Shown here in pieces: positions 56,064 to 64,000 of a stretch of DNA of 64,000 bases (its first letter is position 1; every line of letters begins with the position of its first letter). Origin of the DNA: Okapia johnstoni (taxonomy: Eukaryota; Chordata; Mammalia; Artiodactyla; Giraffidae); contig CM044311.1 in the NCBI GenBank assembly GCA_024291935.2, forward strand, positions 25,176,001 through 25,240,000. The letters are read 5' to 3'. The position numbers and the translations under genes are program-made. The notes beneath the pieces were generated by a model. That model made no database searches, had not been told where the DNA came from, and worked only from the letters and a program-made list of their open reading frames with translations.

Positions 56064-58311
56064 ACTTATTAAAAAATATGTTAATAAGAAAATAAGTCAA
56101 GACAGTAATAAATCAACTATAAGATAATAAAACATAGAAGTGGTTAAAAGAGAAATATTATTTAAAAAAAAACTGCAATCTGAATCAACAGCATTATACA
56201 AACTATCAATAAATTAGAAACAGCAGAACAGAAAGCACAGAATTGAACATCATATATAACTAAAATATATGAGAGACTTACATATATGGTATAATTAGGA
56301 TAAATGCATAAATATAAAGAAATTACTAAGATAATACAACCAAAATAATTGGGCTCTAACCCCCCAGTAAGATACCCAATAAATTGAACAACACAAAAAT
56401 TTTCAAAATTTTAGTAGAAGAAGATTAATTTTTAGATGATGTGGAAACTGAAAAAGGTGCACAACATTCCAAGAAAATTCAATTCATAATAATCACTGCC
56501 AACTTATTTCCTATTGAGACTCAAGCATGAAAAAAGAATTCTCTAGGCAATTAAGCAGATGTAAAGCATGTCACATACAAAAGTAAGATATGGAATTAAC
56601 TTTAGACATGTTCCAGTTTTGTTCTGTGTCAAAAAGACAATACTAGAAAAATATTTTCAGAATTCCCAGAAAAAAATAAACTTGTTATTTACCCATGCAT
56701 ATGACCCCCAGAAAAGTATCACTCAAGTATGAAAGAAAGAGGAAAGTTTCTCACATATAAATAAACTCAGGGAATATAGAATCCATCAGCCCTAAAAATA
56801 ACACACACACAATAAAACCTGGCAAATGATGATGGACATCCAATCAAAGATGAATGGAATGGCAATAAAAGAGAACTAGTTCAATAATTGTTTCCAGAGA
56901 CTAGTGGAAGAGTATCTACAAGCTTCTGAGGGAAGGATGGTATGGTTCCACACTTTCACATTCAGTCAAATTTTTCTTCAAGTGTCAAAACTATAAAAAA
57001 CATTACCTAGTGAACAAATGTCTGTGATTACAGTATCTAAAGATGTTCATTGACAAAAATATTTAAGGACCTAAATCCCATCTTTTTTCACCCCAGAGGT
57101 ATTTATCAAAGTCCTCAGATATTGCACAAAGAAAGATGGCTCTACCCTTACAACACCTAAAATAAAAAGAGACTCATTAATTAAGTTTTAGAATAATGTG
57201 TCAAAATTGTATGAAGAGTCAAAAAAAAAAAAAGTAAAGAAAACAAATACAGCAGCTTGGAGACAAGCAAATATGTATTTCATACAGTTGTGTCGTCTTT
57301 GAACCATGAATCATAAAAGTCATCAAAGTGTTAATTTACTGACAACATTGGATTATTTTAACACATTTTCAGAGAAAAAAAATCATCTGTAGAATCTCCA
57401 AAAGTATTACTGGTGAGCAATATTGCTCTTCTTATTTTATATTAGCTTTTATTTTTAATTTAATATTTATTGAAGAAATTTTTTCAGTAACAGACCAGTC
57501 ACAGGAATTTTGCATATTTAAAGGTGAAAGCTATTGGGACTTTTTCACATCTTGTTGAATAATGGAAGAAATGTTTTATAAATGCTCAGGGCCTTAATCT
57601 TCAGAAACTCTTTGTAATTACTACAGCTACTTGCACAGAGTATAAAATCACATTTAGCAAAAGAATGGACTATATTATGTAACATGATTCTTAACCCTCT
57701 GATCCTTTTGCTTCAGTCATATTAACAGGAGTTTATAGATTCAATTTTTTTGATTCTTTGTTTTGTTTTGTTTTTTCTTAACCTTTCATCCATTATAGGC
57801 TAAAACGATCGCAATTTCACCCAGGAGTTCAATATTGAACTCTTCAAAAGTTCAATATTGGCTCTACTTACTACATTTTTCACTATCTTCAAGTCTCTTC
57901 CCACTTCATTTTTCACTTAACTGAAATGTGTCATTCCCATCACTGAAGTGGTCACAATTTTGTTTTCCTCATTGAAAACTTCATTAAGAATATTAATGAT
58001 GCTTACTTTTCCAGACCTATATATTCTCTTCATTAACCATGCCAGGTATTTGTTCCTACTTATTTGTTTCTACTTTATCTAGATCATTTTAGCATATATG
58101 GTTACATTTTAATATATGTTTAAAATATATGTTTTACCTATAAATATTCAATGATTTGAGTTAAGTGGGTTCAGGTGTTTCTATGACTTCTACATTTCTC
58201 AAAGTAAAAAGCCTTAGGCATAAAGATTTTTAAAATTTAGTTGTTATTAAATAAGATGAAACTAATATAACAGAGACTTCAATCATATGCTTCCCCTTTC
58301 ATTATATATAT
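56064..58311. other. 2.2 kb AT-rich block, possible old L1/HAL1 traces
   Basis: Around 56690-56790 the phrases AAAGTATCACTCAAGTATGA and AAATAAACTCAGGGAATATA weakly recall L1 or HAL1 coding sequence; too decayed to assign. It also holds an 18-base perfect palindrome at 57825-57842. No gene. Confidence 0.4.
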
Positions 58312-58628
58312 ATACTCTGCTTAGTTGCTCAGTAGTATCCAGCTCTTTGCAACCCCATGGACTGTAGCCAGTCAGGTTTCTCTGACCATGAGTATTCTCC
58401 AGGCAGGAATATTGTGATGGATTGCCATGCCCTCCTCCAGGAGATCTTCCCAACCCAGGGATTGACTCTGCAAGCAGATTCTTTACCACTGGAGCCACCA
58501 GGGAAGCCCAAGAGTACAGGATTGGGTAGCCTATCCCTTTTCCAGGGAAACTTCCTGACCCGGGAATCAAACTAGGGTCTCCTCCATTGTAGATAGGTTC
58601 TTTACCAGCTGAATTACCTTGGAAGCCC
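58312..58628 (-). mobile_element. Dimeric Bov-A2-like SINE
   Basis: Minus-strand dimer: the first unit ends GAGCCACCAGGGAAGCCC at about 58509, and the second runs from AAGAGTACAGGATTGGGTAG to GAATTACCTTGGAAGCCCAT. A (TA)n tract follows (58629-58646). Confidence 0.9.
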
Positions 58629-58671
58629 ATATATATATATATATATGTAAAATATAAACATATATGTAAAT

Positions 58672-58785
58672 TTTCTCCAGTATTACGCCTTAAAAATTCC
58701 ATGGCCAGAGGTGCCTGGTGAGCTGTAGTTCTTGGGGTCACAAAGAGTCAAACATGACTGAGTGTGCACACACACACATACATAT
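58672..58785 (+). mobile_element. 5'-truncated Bov-tA SINE
   Basis: TTTTCTCCAGTATTACGCCT to CAAACATGACTGAGTGTG plus a CA tail. It meets the next SINE tail to tail. Confidence 0.9.
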
Positions 58786-58990
58786 ATATTGTGTGCATAC
58801 TCAGTCGTGTTTGACTCTTTATGGACTGCAGCCCAACAGGTTCTTCTGTCCATGGGATTTTCTCCAGGCAAGAACACTGAAGTGGATTGTCATTTCCTCC
58901 TCCATGGGATCTTCCCAACCTAAGAATGGAACCCACATCTCCTGCGTTGACAGGCAGATTCTTTACCACTGAGCCACCTGGGAAGACCAT
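58786..58990 (-). mobile_element. Bov-tA SINE
   Basis: Starts with a GTGTGC tail and CTCAGTCGTGTTTGACTCTT; ends ACTGAGCCACCTGGGAAGAC. Forms an inverted pair with 58672-58785. Confidence 0.92.
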
Positions 58991-59279
58991 AAATATATTA
59001 GAATAATGCAAAAAGCTATTAATTCGTGTGTCCCAATCATCTAATTTTGTCAAGTTAACACAATTCATTAATTTATTTCAAAAATTTTAAGAGAATCAAC
59101 ACAATTCAAATACAGTTGAAGTCCCGTTGGTTGGTATTCCATTCCCACACTATCCAATCCCGTTCTTAGCTAGAAATAATCATTATATTGAATTTTTAAT
59201 TTATCATTCATATGTAAACTTTCATTACATGTGACTACATTCCTAAACAAATTATTTTCTTTTTTAACTTTAGAAAAGT
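58991..59279. other. Single-copy spacer
   Basis: Nothing recognised. Confidence 0.4.
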
Positions 59280-60180
59280 TTAACACTGCATATATTCTTC
59301 TGCAACTTCTTTCTTGTTTTTATTGAAATATAATTTGACATACAATGATATATTAGTTTCAGGTATGCCACATAGTAGCTGACTTCTAGTTCACAGTCTC
59401 TAGTCTCATCTCATAAGATGATTAATATGAGTTCAATCTTCTTAAATTTGATAAGGCTTGTTTTGTGGTCTAGTATTTGATCTATCCTGGAGAATGTTCC
59501 ACATCACTTGAAAAGAATGTGTATTCAGCAACATTTGAAAGGATGTTCTATCTGTCTGTCTATCTGCTGGTGGACATGGCTAGATCTTGGGGTTTAACTG
59601 GTTTATTTATGTAAAAAGTTTGTTGATTATTTCCAAACTGTTACATAAAGCTCCAGTTTGTACACTTTAACTTGTGTATAATATTTTATCATGTAAAAAG
59701 TACAATTCATTTCCCTATTGATGGACAAGTTTTCTCTCTACTTTATGAGGCTCAAGGTAGTTTCATGACGAATATTGTCATATTGTCTCATTATCTGCAT
59801 GTGTTAGAGTTTCTCTAAGGGGTATAATTATAAGATGAACTTGGGAGTCAAATTCTATGTGTATATTTAGTTTTGAGAGATACTACCAAATTGCTCTTCA
59901 ATATGATAATTTTAATTTTCTTTCTCACAATTAATGGTTGCCACTGCTTAGCAATACTAAGGGTGTTAAATGTTGCTAGTATATTGGAGGTCAATAATAT
60001 TTCATTTTTTATTTCAATTGGAATTCTATAATTATTACTGAAGTTGACCATCTACTAAAATTGACTGCCTGTAGACATTTGTGTTTTTGTGTTTTATTTC
60101 TTTATAATTTGTTAGGATTTGTGCTTTTGTTAATTGCCTAGTGTTTGTCTTTTAAATGTTATCTATCAGAAATTCTCCAT
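59280..60180 (-). mobile_element. Fragmented old L1M-type element
   Basis: Antisense L1 pieces: TTTTTATTGAAATATAATTT (3' UTR-like), TTTTGTGGTCTAGTATTTGA then TCTATCCTGGAGAATGTTCC (ORF2), and further ACTACCAAATTGCTCTTCAA. Pieces are probably not one continuous copy. Confidence 0.6.
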
Positions 60181-60779
60181 GAGTTCTTGAATATATTTTC
60201 TCAGTTGGAAACTATAAGGGTCCTTCCCACGTGTGCTCTCATTCATCTCTGCAAACTGAAAGCAATTTTTCATGAATGTTCTATACACACACAGGGTGAG
60301 CTGAAAGTAGGAGAGTTAAAGCCCCAGAAACTACTTTCTGCCAGTGAGCAAGGCTATTTGGTTAATAAACATCCCTGCTTCCTTGCCCATTAATTGGGGT
60401 AATCCTGAGGACTTTTCTCTCTGTTTCACACAGCCCACAGCAGGATTATGTTCCTGAGCCTACAGTGGTTTCTGGCTTGATTATATAGTTTTATTGCCTT
60501 TATTATTCCCCACTTTTCACTTCCCAGCTCCTCTCATGGACTTTGTTTGGATTACCTTCCAAATAAATTTGAGAAACTCATACAAAAATCTTAGCCTCAG
60601 TTCTGTTCTGTTGTAGCCAAATAAAAACATGCACAGTAAAAAATGAAGAAAAAAAAAAAGGAAAAATCTACTTTGTGTTTTGTTTTTACTTTCGTTGTAT
60701 GTCTTCTGTTTAAAATCTAGTCTGTGTTATTATTGGCTAAATTTATCAATATTCTTCCTAGTTCTCATTTTTAATAAAA
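60181..60779. other. Single-copy stretch, nothing recognised
   Basis: An 82-codon frame at 60145-60393 has no domain. Confidence 0.45.
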
Positions 60780-61165
60780 TGACAGGTGTTTTTTTTTTTT
60801 TTTTAATCTCCCTTAGTATCCAACTTCAGGGGGACATCTTTCTACATTTACTTCAAAGATTTTTTTCTGTAGTTTTTTGTTTATTTATCCACCTGGAATT
60901 TATTTTTCTTATGATGTGAGATAAAGATCTAATTTTATATCCCTAGAAGAATAACCTGATGACCCAGCATTATTTATGAAATAGCATTCTTCTTCACATA
61001 TTAGTAAGACTATCTTTTTGACATGTGAAATTTCCATATATGAATCAAGTTGCTTATGAATTCCTTACTCTGTTCCACTGAGATATTTTTTCACTCTTGG
61101 GCCAATATCACTCACTCTTTATTATAACTGTGTAATGAGTTTTGTTATCTGATATAGCAAGTTCT
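60780..61165 (-). mobile_element. L1 ORF2 fragment
   Basis: Antisense ORF2: TTTTTCTTATGATGTGAGAT then AAAGATCTAATTTTATATCC, GACCCAGCATTATTTATGAA, and ACTCTGTTCCACTGAGATAT. Interrupted at its end by the SINE cluster at 61166. Confidence 0.75.
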
Positions 61166-61719
61166 GGGCTTCTCTGGTAGCTTGGGGGACTTCCGTGTAA
61201 CTCAGATGGTAAAGAGTTTATCTGCAATGCAGGAGACCTGAGTTTGATCCCTGGGTAGGGAAGATTCTTTGGAGAAGCAAATGACAACCCATTCCAGTAT
61301 TCTTGCCAGCAAAATCCCATGGATGGAGGAGCCTGGCAGGATACAGTCCATAGGATCACAAAGAGTGGGACACGACTGAGCAACTTCACTTTCTTTCTTT
61401 CTTTCTTGTAGCTCAGGTGGTAAAGAATTCACACGCAATGCAGGAGACTCCGGTTCGATTCCTGAGTTGGGAAGTTCCCCTGGAGAAAGGATTGGCTACT
61501 TACCCCAGTATTCTTGGATTTCCCTGGCGGCTCAGATAGTAAAGAATACTGACCTGCATTCAGTCCCTGGGTTTGGAAGACCCCCTGGAGGAAGGCATGG
61601 CTACCCACTTCAGTATTCTTGCCTGGAGAAGTCTATGGATAGAGGAGCCTGGCAGGCTGTAGTCCATGGGGTCACAAAGAGTCAGACGTGCCTGAGCAAC
61701 TAAGCGCAGCACAGCATGA
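61166..61719 (+). mobile_element. Dimeric SINE containing a nested SINE
   Basis: The outer Bov-A2-like dimer starts GGGCTTCTCTGGTAGCT, is interrupted at 61183-61407, resumes GTAGCTCAGGTGGTAAAGAA, enters a second unit at GGATTTCCCTGGCGGCTCAG and ends GAGCAACTAAGCGCAGCAC. CAAGTTC occurs on both sides of the whole block and is its likely target duplication in the L1. Confidence 0.88.
61183..61404 (+). mobile_element. Bov-tA SINE nested in a SINE
   Basis: Complete copy with a CTTT-repeat tail (about 61388-61407). CTGGTAGCT (61174-61182) and CTTGTAGCT (61405-61413) are the target duplication within the outer element. Confidence 0.9.
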
Positions 61720-62329
61720 CAAGTTCCATTTTATTTTAGTAATTTTTTCAGTTTCAAGACATATAATTTGTCCTTTTTCACATTAACCTGTTCATCTTCT
61801 TTCAGTCTGTCCTTCATAAATCAACGTCTTTTTAAAGAAAAGCTATTCTTCCACTCATTTATTTGAACATAATAAGCATAGTCACTTAAAGCATATAATT
61901 TGAGGGAAAATTATAATATGAATGCTGATTTCATTTCTGAACATAAGTATATAATTGTTGATCTTACGTTTAATATATTATTGTGCCATGTGGAAGATCG
62001 TGCATGAACTAATTTTGCTTTCTCTTTCCTTATATAAATTCAAAAGAAAATTCTACTCGATTTTCTGAAAGCAATTGCCTATGCAACAGCTATAATGAAT
62101 GAAAGTCATTTATCTCCATCTCCTTGACCAGAATACTTCCTTAAGAAAGAAACAAATGCTTATTTCCTCCCACAGCAGTTACTCTCGTTCATTGATAAAC
62201 TACATGAGGACATTAAAATGTTGGCATGTGACGCATTGTTTATGTGGACTTTCCTTTACGTTAGATCAATACTCCCTTACATTGCATAGCTTTAGATGGG
62301 TGACATAAAGAAGACTGCAAAATTTGTGA
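61720..62329. other. Single-copy stretch, nothing recognised
   Basis: The left edge may continue the L1 interrupted by the SINEs. No gene. Confidence 0.45.
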
Positions 62330-62682
62330 TTGTTTCATATCTAACTCTTTGTGATCCCCGTGGACTGTAGCCCACCAGGCTCCTCTGTCTTTGGAGTTCT
62401 CCAGGCAAGAATACTGGAGTGGGTTGCCATTCCCTTCTCCAGGGAATTTTCTCCACCCAGAGATTGAATCCAGGCCTCCTGCATTGCAGGAGGATTCTTT
62501 ACCATCTGAGCCAACAGCTGCTGCTGCTGCTGCTGCTGCTAAGTCGCTTCAGTCATGTCTGACTCTGTGCAACCCCATAGACGGCAGCCCACCAGGCTCC
62601 CCCGTCCATGGGATTTTCCAGGCAAGAGTACTGGAGTGGAGTGTCATCACCTTCTCCACTGAGCCAACAGGGAAGCTCCCAA
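62330..62682 (-). mobile_element. Bov-tA SINE split by a second SINE
   Basis: The outer copy runs from about TTTCATATCTAACTCTTTGT to ACCATCTGAGCCAACAG and finishes after the inner element with GGAAGCTCCC. Confidence 0.92.
62518..62658 (-). mobile_element. 5'-truncated SINE with (CTG)n tail, nested
   Basis: 141 bp, seven CTG units then AAGTCGCTTCAGTCATGTCT, ending CATCACCTTCTCCA. Perfect 12-bp duplications CTGAGCCAACAG at 62506-62517 and 62659-62670. Confidence 0.95.
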
Positions 62683-62685
62683 TAA

Positions 62686-62905
62686 GATATATCTATATAT
62701 ATCTTTATATATAGCTATATATATTCTCTCAATATATATTCTCAATATATATATTGAGAGAGAGAGAGAAAGAGAAAGAAAGTAGGATAGAGAGAGTGTA
62801 GGACGAGAGATGTAAGTGTTAATATATATGTCAGGCTATATATATATATATAAATAAATATATACATAAATATAAATAAAAATATATATAAATATATCTG
62901 TACTT
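62686..62905. repeat. Compound AT/GA microsatellite block
   Basis: TA-rich tracts, then a hairpin-capable CTCTCAATATATAT with ATATATATTGAGAG partner (62727-62765), a GA tract (62757-62785) and further TA/AAAT tracts. Low complexity, likely polymorphic. Confidence 0.9.
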
Positions 62906-63099
62906 AAAAGTTATCTTTAGAATGTCTAAACCTACATAAAACAGGAAAAATACCTTAATAATGACCTGAGTCAGAGGGTAGAAGGTTGATCTGTTAGGGA
63001 CTTACTACACATATCATGTGTGTGCCAAATGACTAATTTGACTATCATGAATTTCACATTTCTTCTACCCCCTCTCAAAATGATAAAGTTTCATTTTTG

Positions 63100-63414
63100 T
63101 TTACAACATGCAGCTAATTTCATTCACATTGACACTGACCTGCTCGGGTGATTAACATTTATGACTCTAAACATCTCCGTACTCACTAATATCTTCTTAA
63201 AGATTAACTTCGTAAAGATTAAAGCTAGTTAATGTATAGAGACGTGATACTGCCAAAGGGACATACACACACATTTACACTGACTAGTAAGACTAATGTA
63301 GATTTGTTGTTCGACAAAACTTCTTCGAAAACTGGAGAGCTTCCGCTCTTCAATTGCTGCAAGCTTCTGTGCTCTTCCAGGGTCCTTAGAGAAGCAAACC
63401 TTCAAAAACCAAAA
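63100..63414 (+). promoter_or_regulatory. TMPRSS15: Candidate TMPRSS15 promoter and 5' UTR
   Basis: This is the sequence immediately upstream of the start codon; no CpG island and no canonical TATA box stands out. Words resembling intestinal transcription factor sites occur: GATTAAC near 63150 and GTTAATG near 63228 (HNF1 half sites) and ATTTATGAC near 63157 (CDX-like). These are short motifs that occur often by chance; the transcription start is not determinable here. Confidence 0.4.
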
Positions 63415-63559
63415 ATGGGGTCAAACCGAAGTGTACCATCAAGGCGCCGTTCTCTCAGCACCTGTGAAGTCATGTTGGCAGTTCTCTTTGTCATATTGGT
63501 GGCGCTCTGCGCTGGATTAATTGCAGTATCCTGGCTGTCAATCCAGGGATCAGAAAAAG
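63415..63559 (+). CDS. TMPRSS15: Enteropeptidase (TMPRSS15), first coding exon
   Basis: Enteropeptidase is the type II transmembrane serine protease of the duodenal brush border that cleaves trypsinogen to trypsin and so starts pancreatic zymogen activation (established knowledge). This exon encodes 48 complete codons plus one base. Residues 1-18 are a basic cytoplasmic tail (MGSNRSVPSRRRS...), including Gly2 in a possible N-myristoylation context. Residues about 19-41 form a hydrophobic signal anchor (VMLAVLFVILVALC...). The residues match the N-terminus of human and bovine enteropeptidase as I remember them, with several substitutions (for example Asn4, Cys17, Glu47). The start at 63415 is chosen for that match and its strong context (A at -3, G at +4). 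The frame stays open upstream to an ATG at 63232, but that context is weak. The SEA, LDL-receptor, CUB, MAM, SRCR and protease domains lie beyond the window. Confidence 0.93.
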
Positions 63560-63565
63560 GTAAGT
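63558..63565 (+). other. TMPRSS15: 5' splice site of TMPRSS15 intron 1
   Basis: AAAAAG followed by GTAAGT is close to the consensus donor. The intron starts at 63560 and splits a codon after its first base (phase 1), consistent with the known protein continuing after the Glu/Lys pair. Confidence 0.9.
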
Positions 63566-64000
63566 TACATAGGTTGGCTACAGAAAGTGCTCACAGGTAA
63601 ATATATACACTTCAGTCTCCAGAATCCTGCCAGCATATTGTATCCATTGCTGTGATTGATTTGCCGGCAAGGTATTTATATTGCATTCAGATGCTTCACC
63701 TTAGTTCACATCATAGAAATTTTTTAAGTTGGTATGTAATTTTGAATTTAATTCAGAATTTGAATATGAGGCGAAGTATTTAAAATTAAAAAGTGATTAG
63801 ATTCTCAGTTTCAACATATAACAAAGTAGGTTCATAGTCTGTTCTAATGGAATTTAAATCATAAACACATTCAAACCTTGTTGACTATAGAAGTGGCTAA
63901 ATAGGCCAATTTAAAGAAAAAATATTGCTTATTTCTAGAGAATTGTATCTTCATTCTTATTAGTACATCAATTTTAATTATAACAATATAAGGGAACCTT
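63560..64000 (+). other. TMPRSS15: TMPRSS15 intron 1, start only
   Basis: Non-coding sequence after the donor; no acceptor, repeat or further exon was recognised before the window ends. Read-through of the exon meets a stop at 63598. Confidence 0.8.

Noticed and set aside
1057..62682. tRNA genes from repeated A-box and B-box-like words
   Set aside because: All such words found sit in Bov-tA or CHR SINE heads, which are tRNA-derived repeats and not tRNA genes.
63232..63414. In-frame N-terminal extension of TMPRSS15 from an upstream ATG
   Set aside because: The start context is weak, the extra 61 residues resemble nothing I know, and known enteropeptidases begin at the residue encoded at 63415.
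1..64000. CRISPR array, operon, phage or other microbial system
   Set aside because: Repeats are dispersed retrotransposons with target duplications and mixed orientation; the gene present is a spliced vertebrate gene.

Overview
The window is nuclear DNA of a ruminant (order Artiodactyla). It is dense in repeats that occur together only in that group: BovB LINE fragments, Bov-tA/Bov-A2 tRNA-derived SINEs, CHR-type SINEs and cetartiodactyl L1 3' ends, over an older layer of MIR, MLT1 (MaLR), MER5-like and L1M fossils. Base composition is AT-rich and there is no bacterial gene organisation. The species cannot be fixed from this sequence; bovid and other pecoran lineages all fit.

Only one host gene is supported: the first coding exon of TMPRSS15 (enteropeptidase/enterokinase) at 63415-63559 on the + strand. 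It encodes the cytoplasmic tail and signal anchor and ends at a strong splice donor; intron 1 runs off the right edge. Everything to the left is the gene-poor 5' flank of that gene.

Layout. 1-9.4 kb: BovB and SINE copies, plus an old L1 whose two halves are inverted (5.0-6.2 kb). 9.4-10.2 kb: a 47-bp-arm hairpin and a solo LTR. 10.6-19.2 kb: SINEs, two MIRs, L1 tails and a 275-bp palindrome with a CA microsatellite (15.3-15.6 kb). 19.4-24.7 kb: a probable solo LTR, then a badly decayed class I endogenous retrovirus (LTR, His-tRNA-type primer site, broken gag-pro) interrupted by an antisense LTR and a CHR SINE. 25-36.9 kb: MLT1s, a 1.55-kb BovB with perfect target-site duplications, a SINE carrying a BovB patch, an antisense LTR split by a twin-primed L1, and an L1 nested in BovB. 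37-45 kb: mostly single-copy sequence. 45.15-45.66 kb: an unusual permuted inverted duplication. 45.7-63 kb: more SINE, BovB, L1 and MLT1 copies, ending in an AT-rich microsatellite block just before the TMPRSS15 upstream region.

No intact mobile element, RNA gene, CRISPR array or multi-gene system was found. The most unusual items are structural: the A-B-A'-B' duplication at 45.2 kb, the LINE patch inside a SINE at 27.7 kb, and the two palindromes at 9.4 and 15.4 kb. None looks like a functional undescribed system. Repeat names come from recognition by eye, so subfamily labels and exact ends are approximate.
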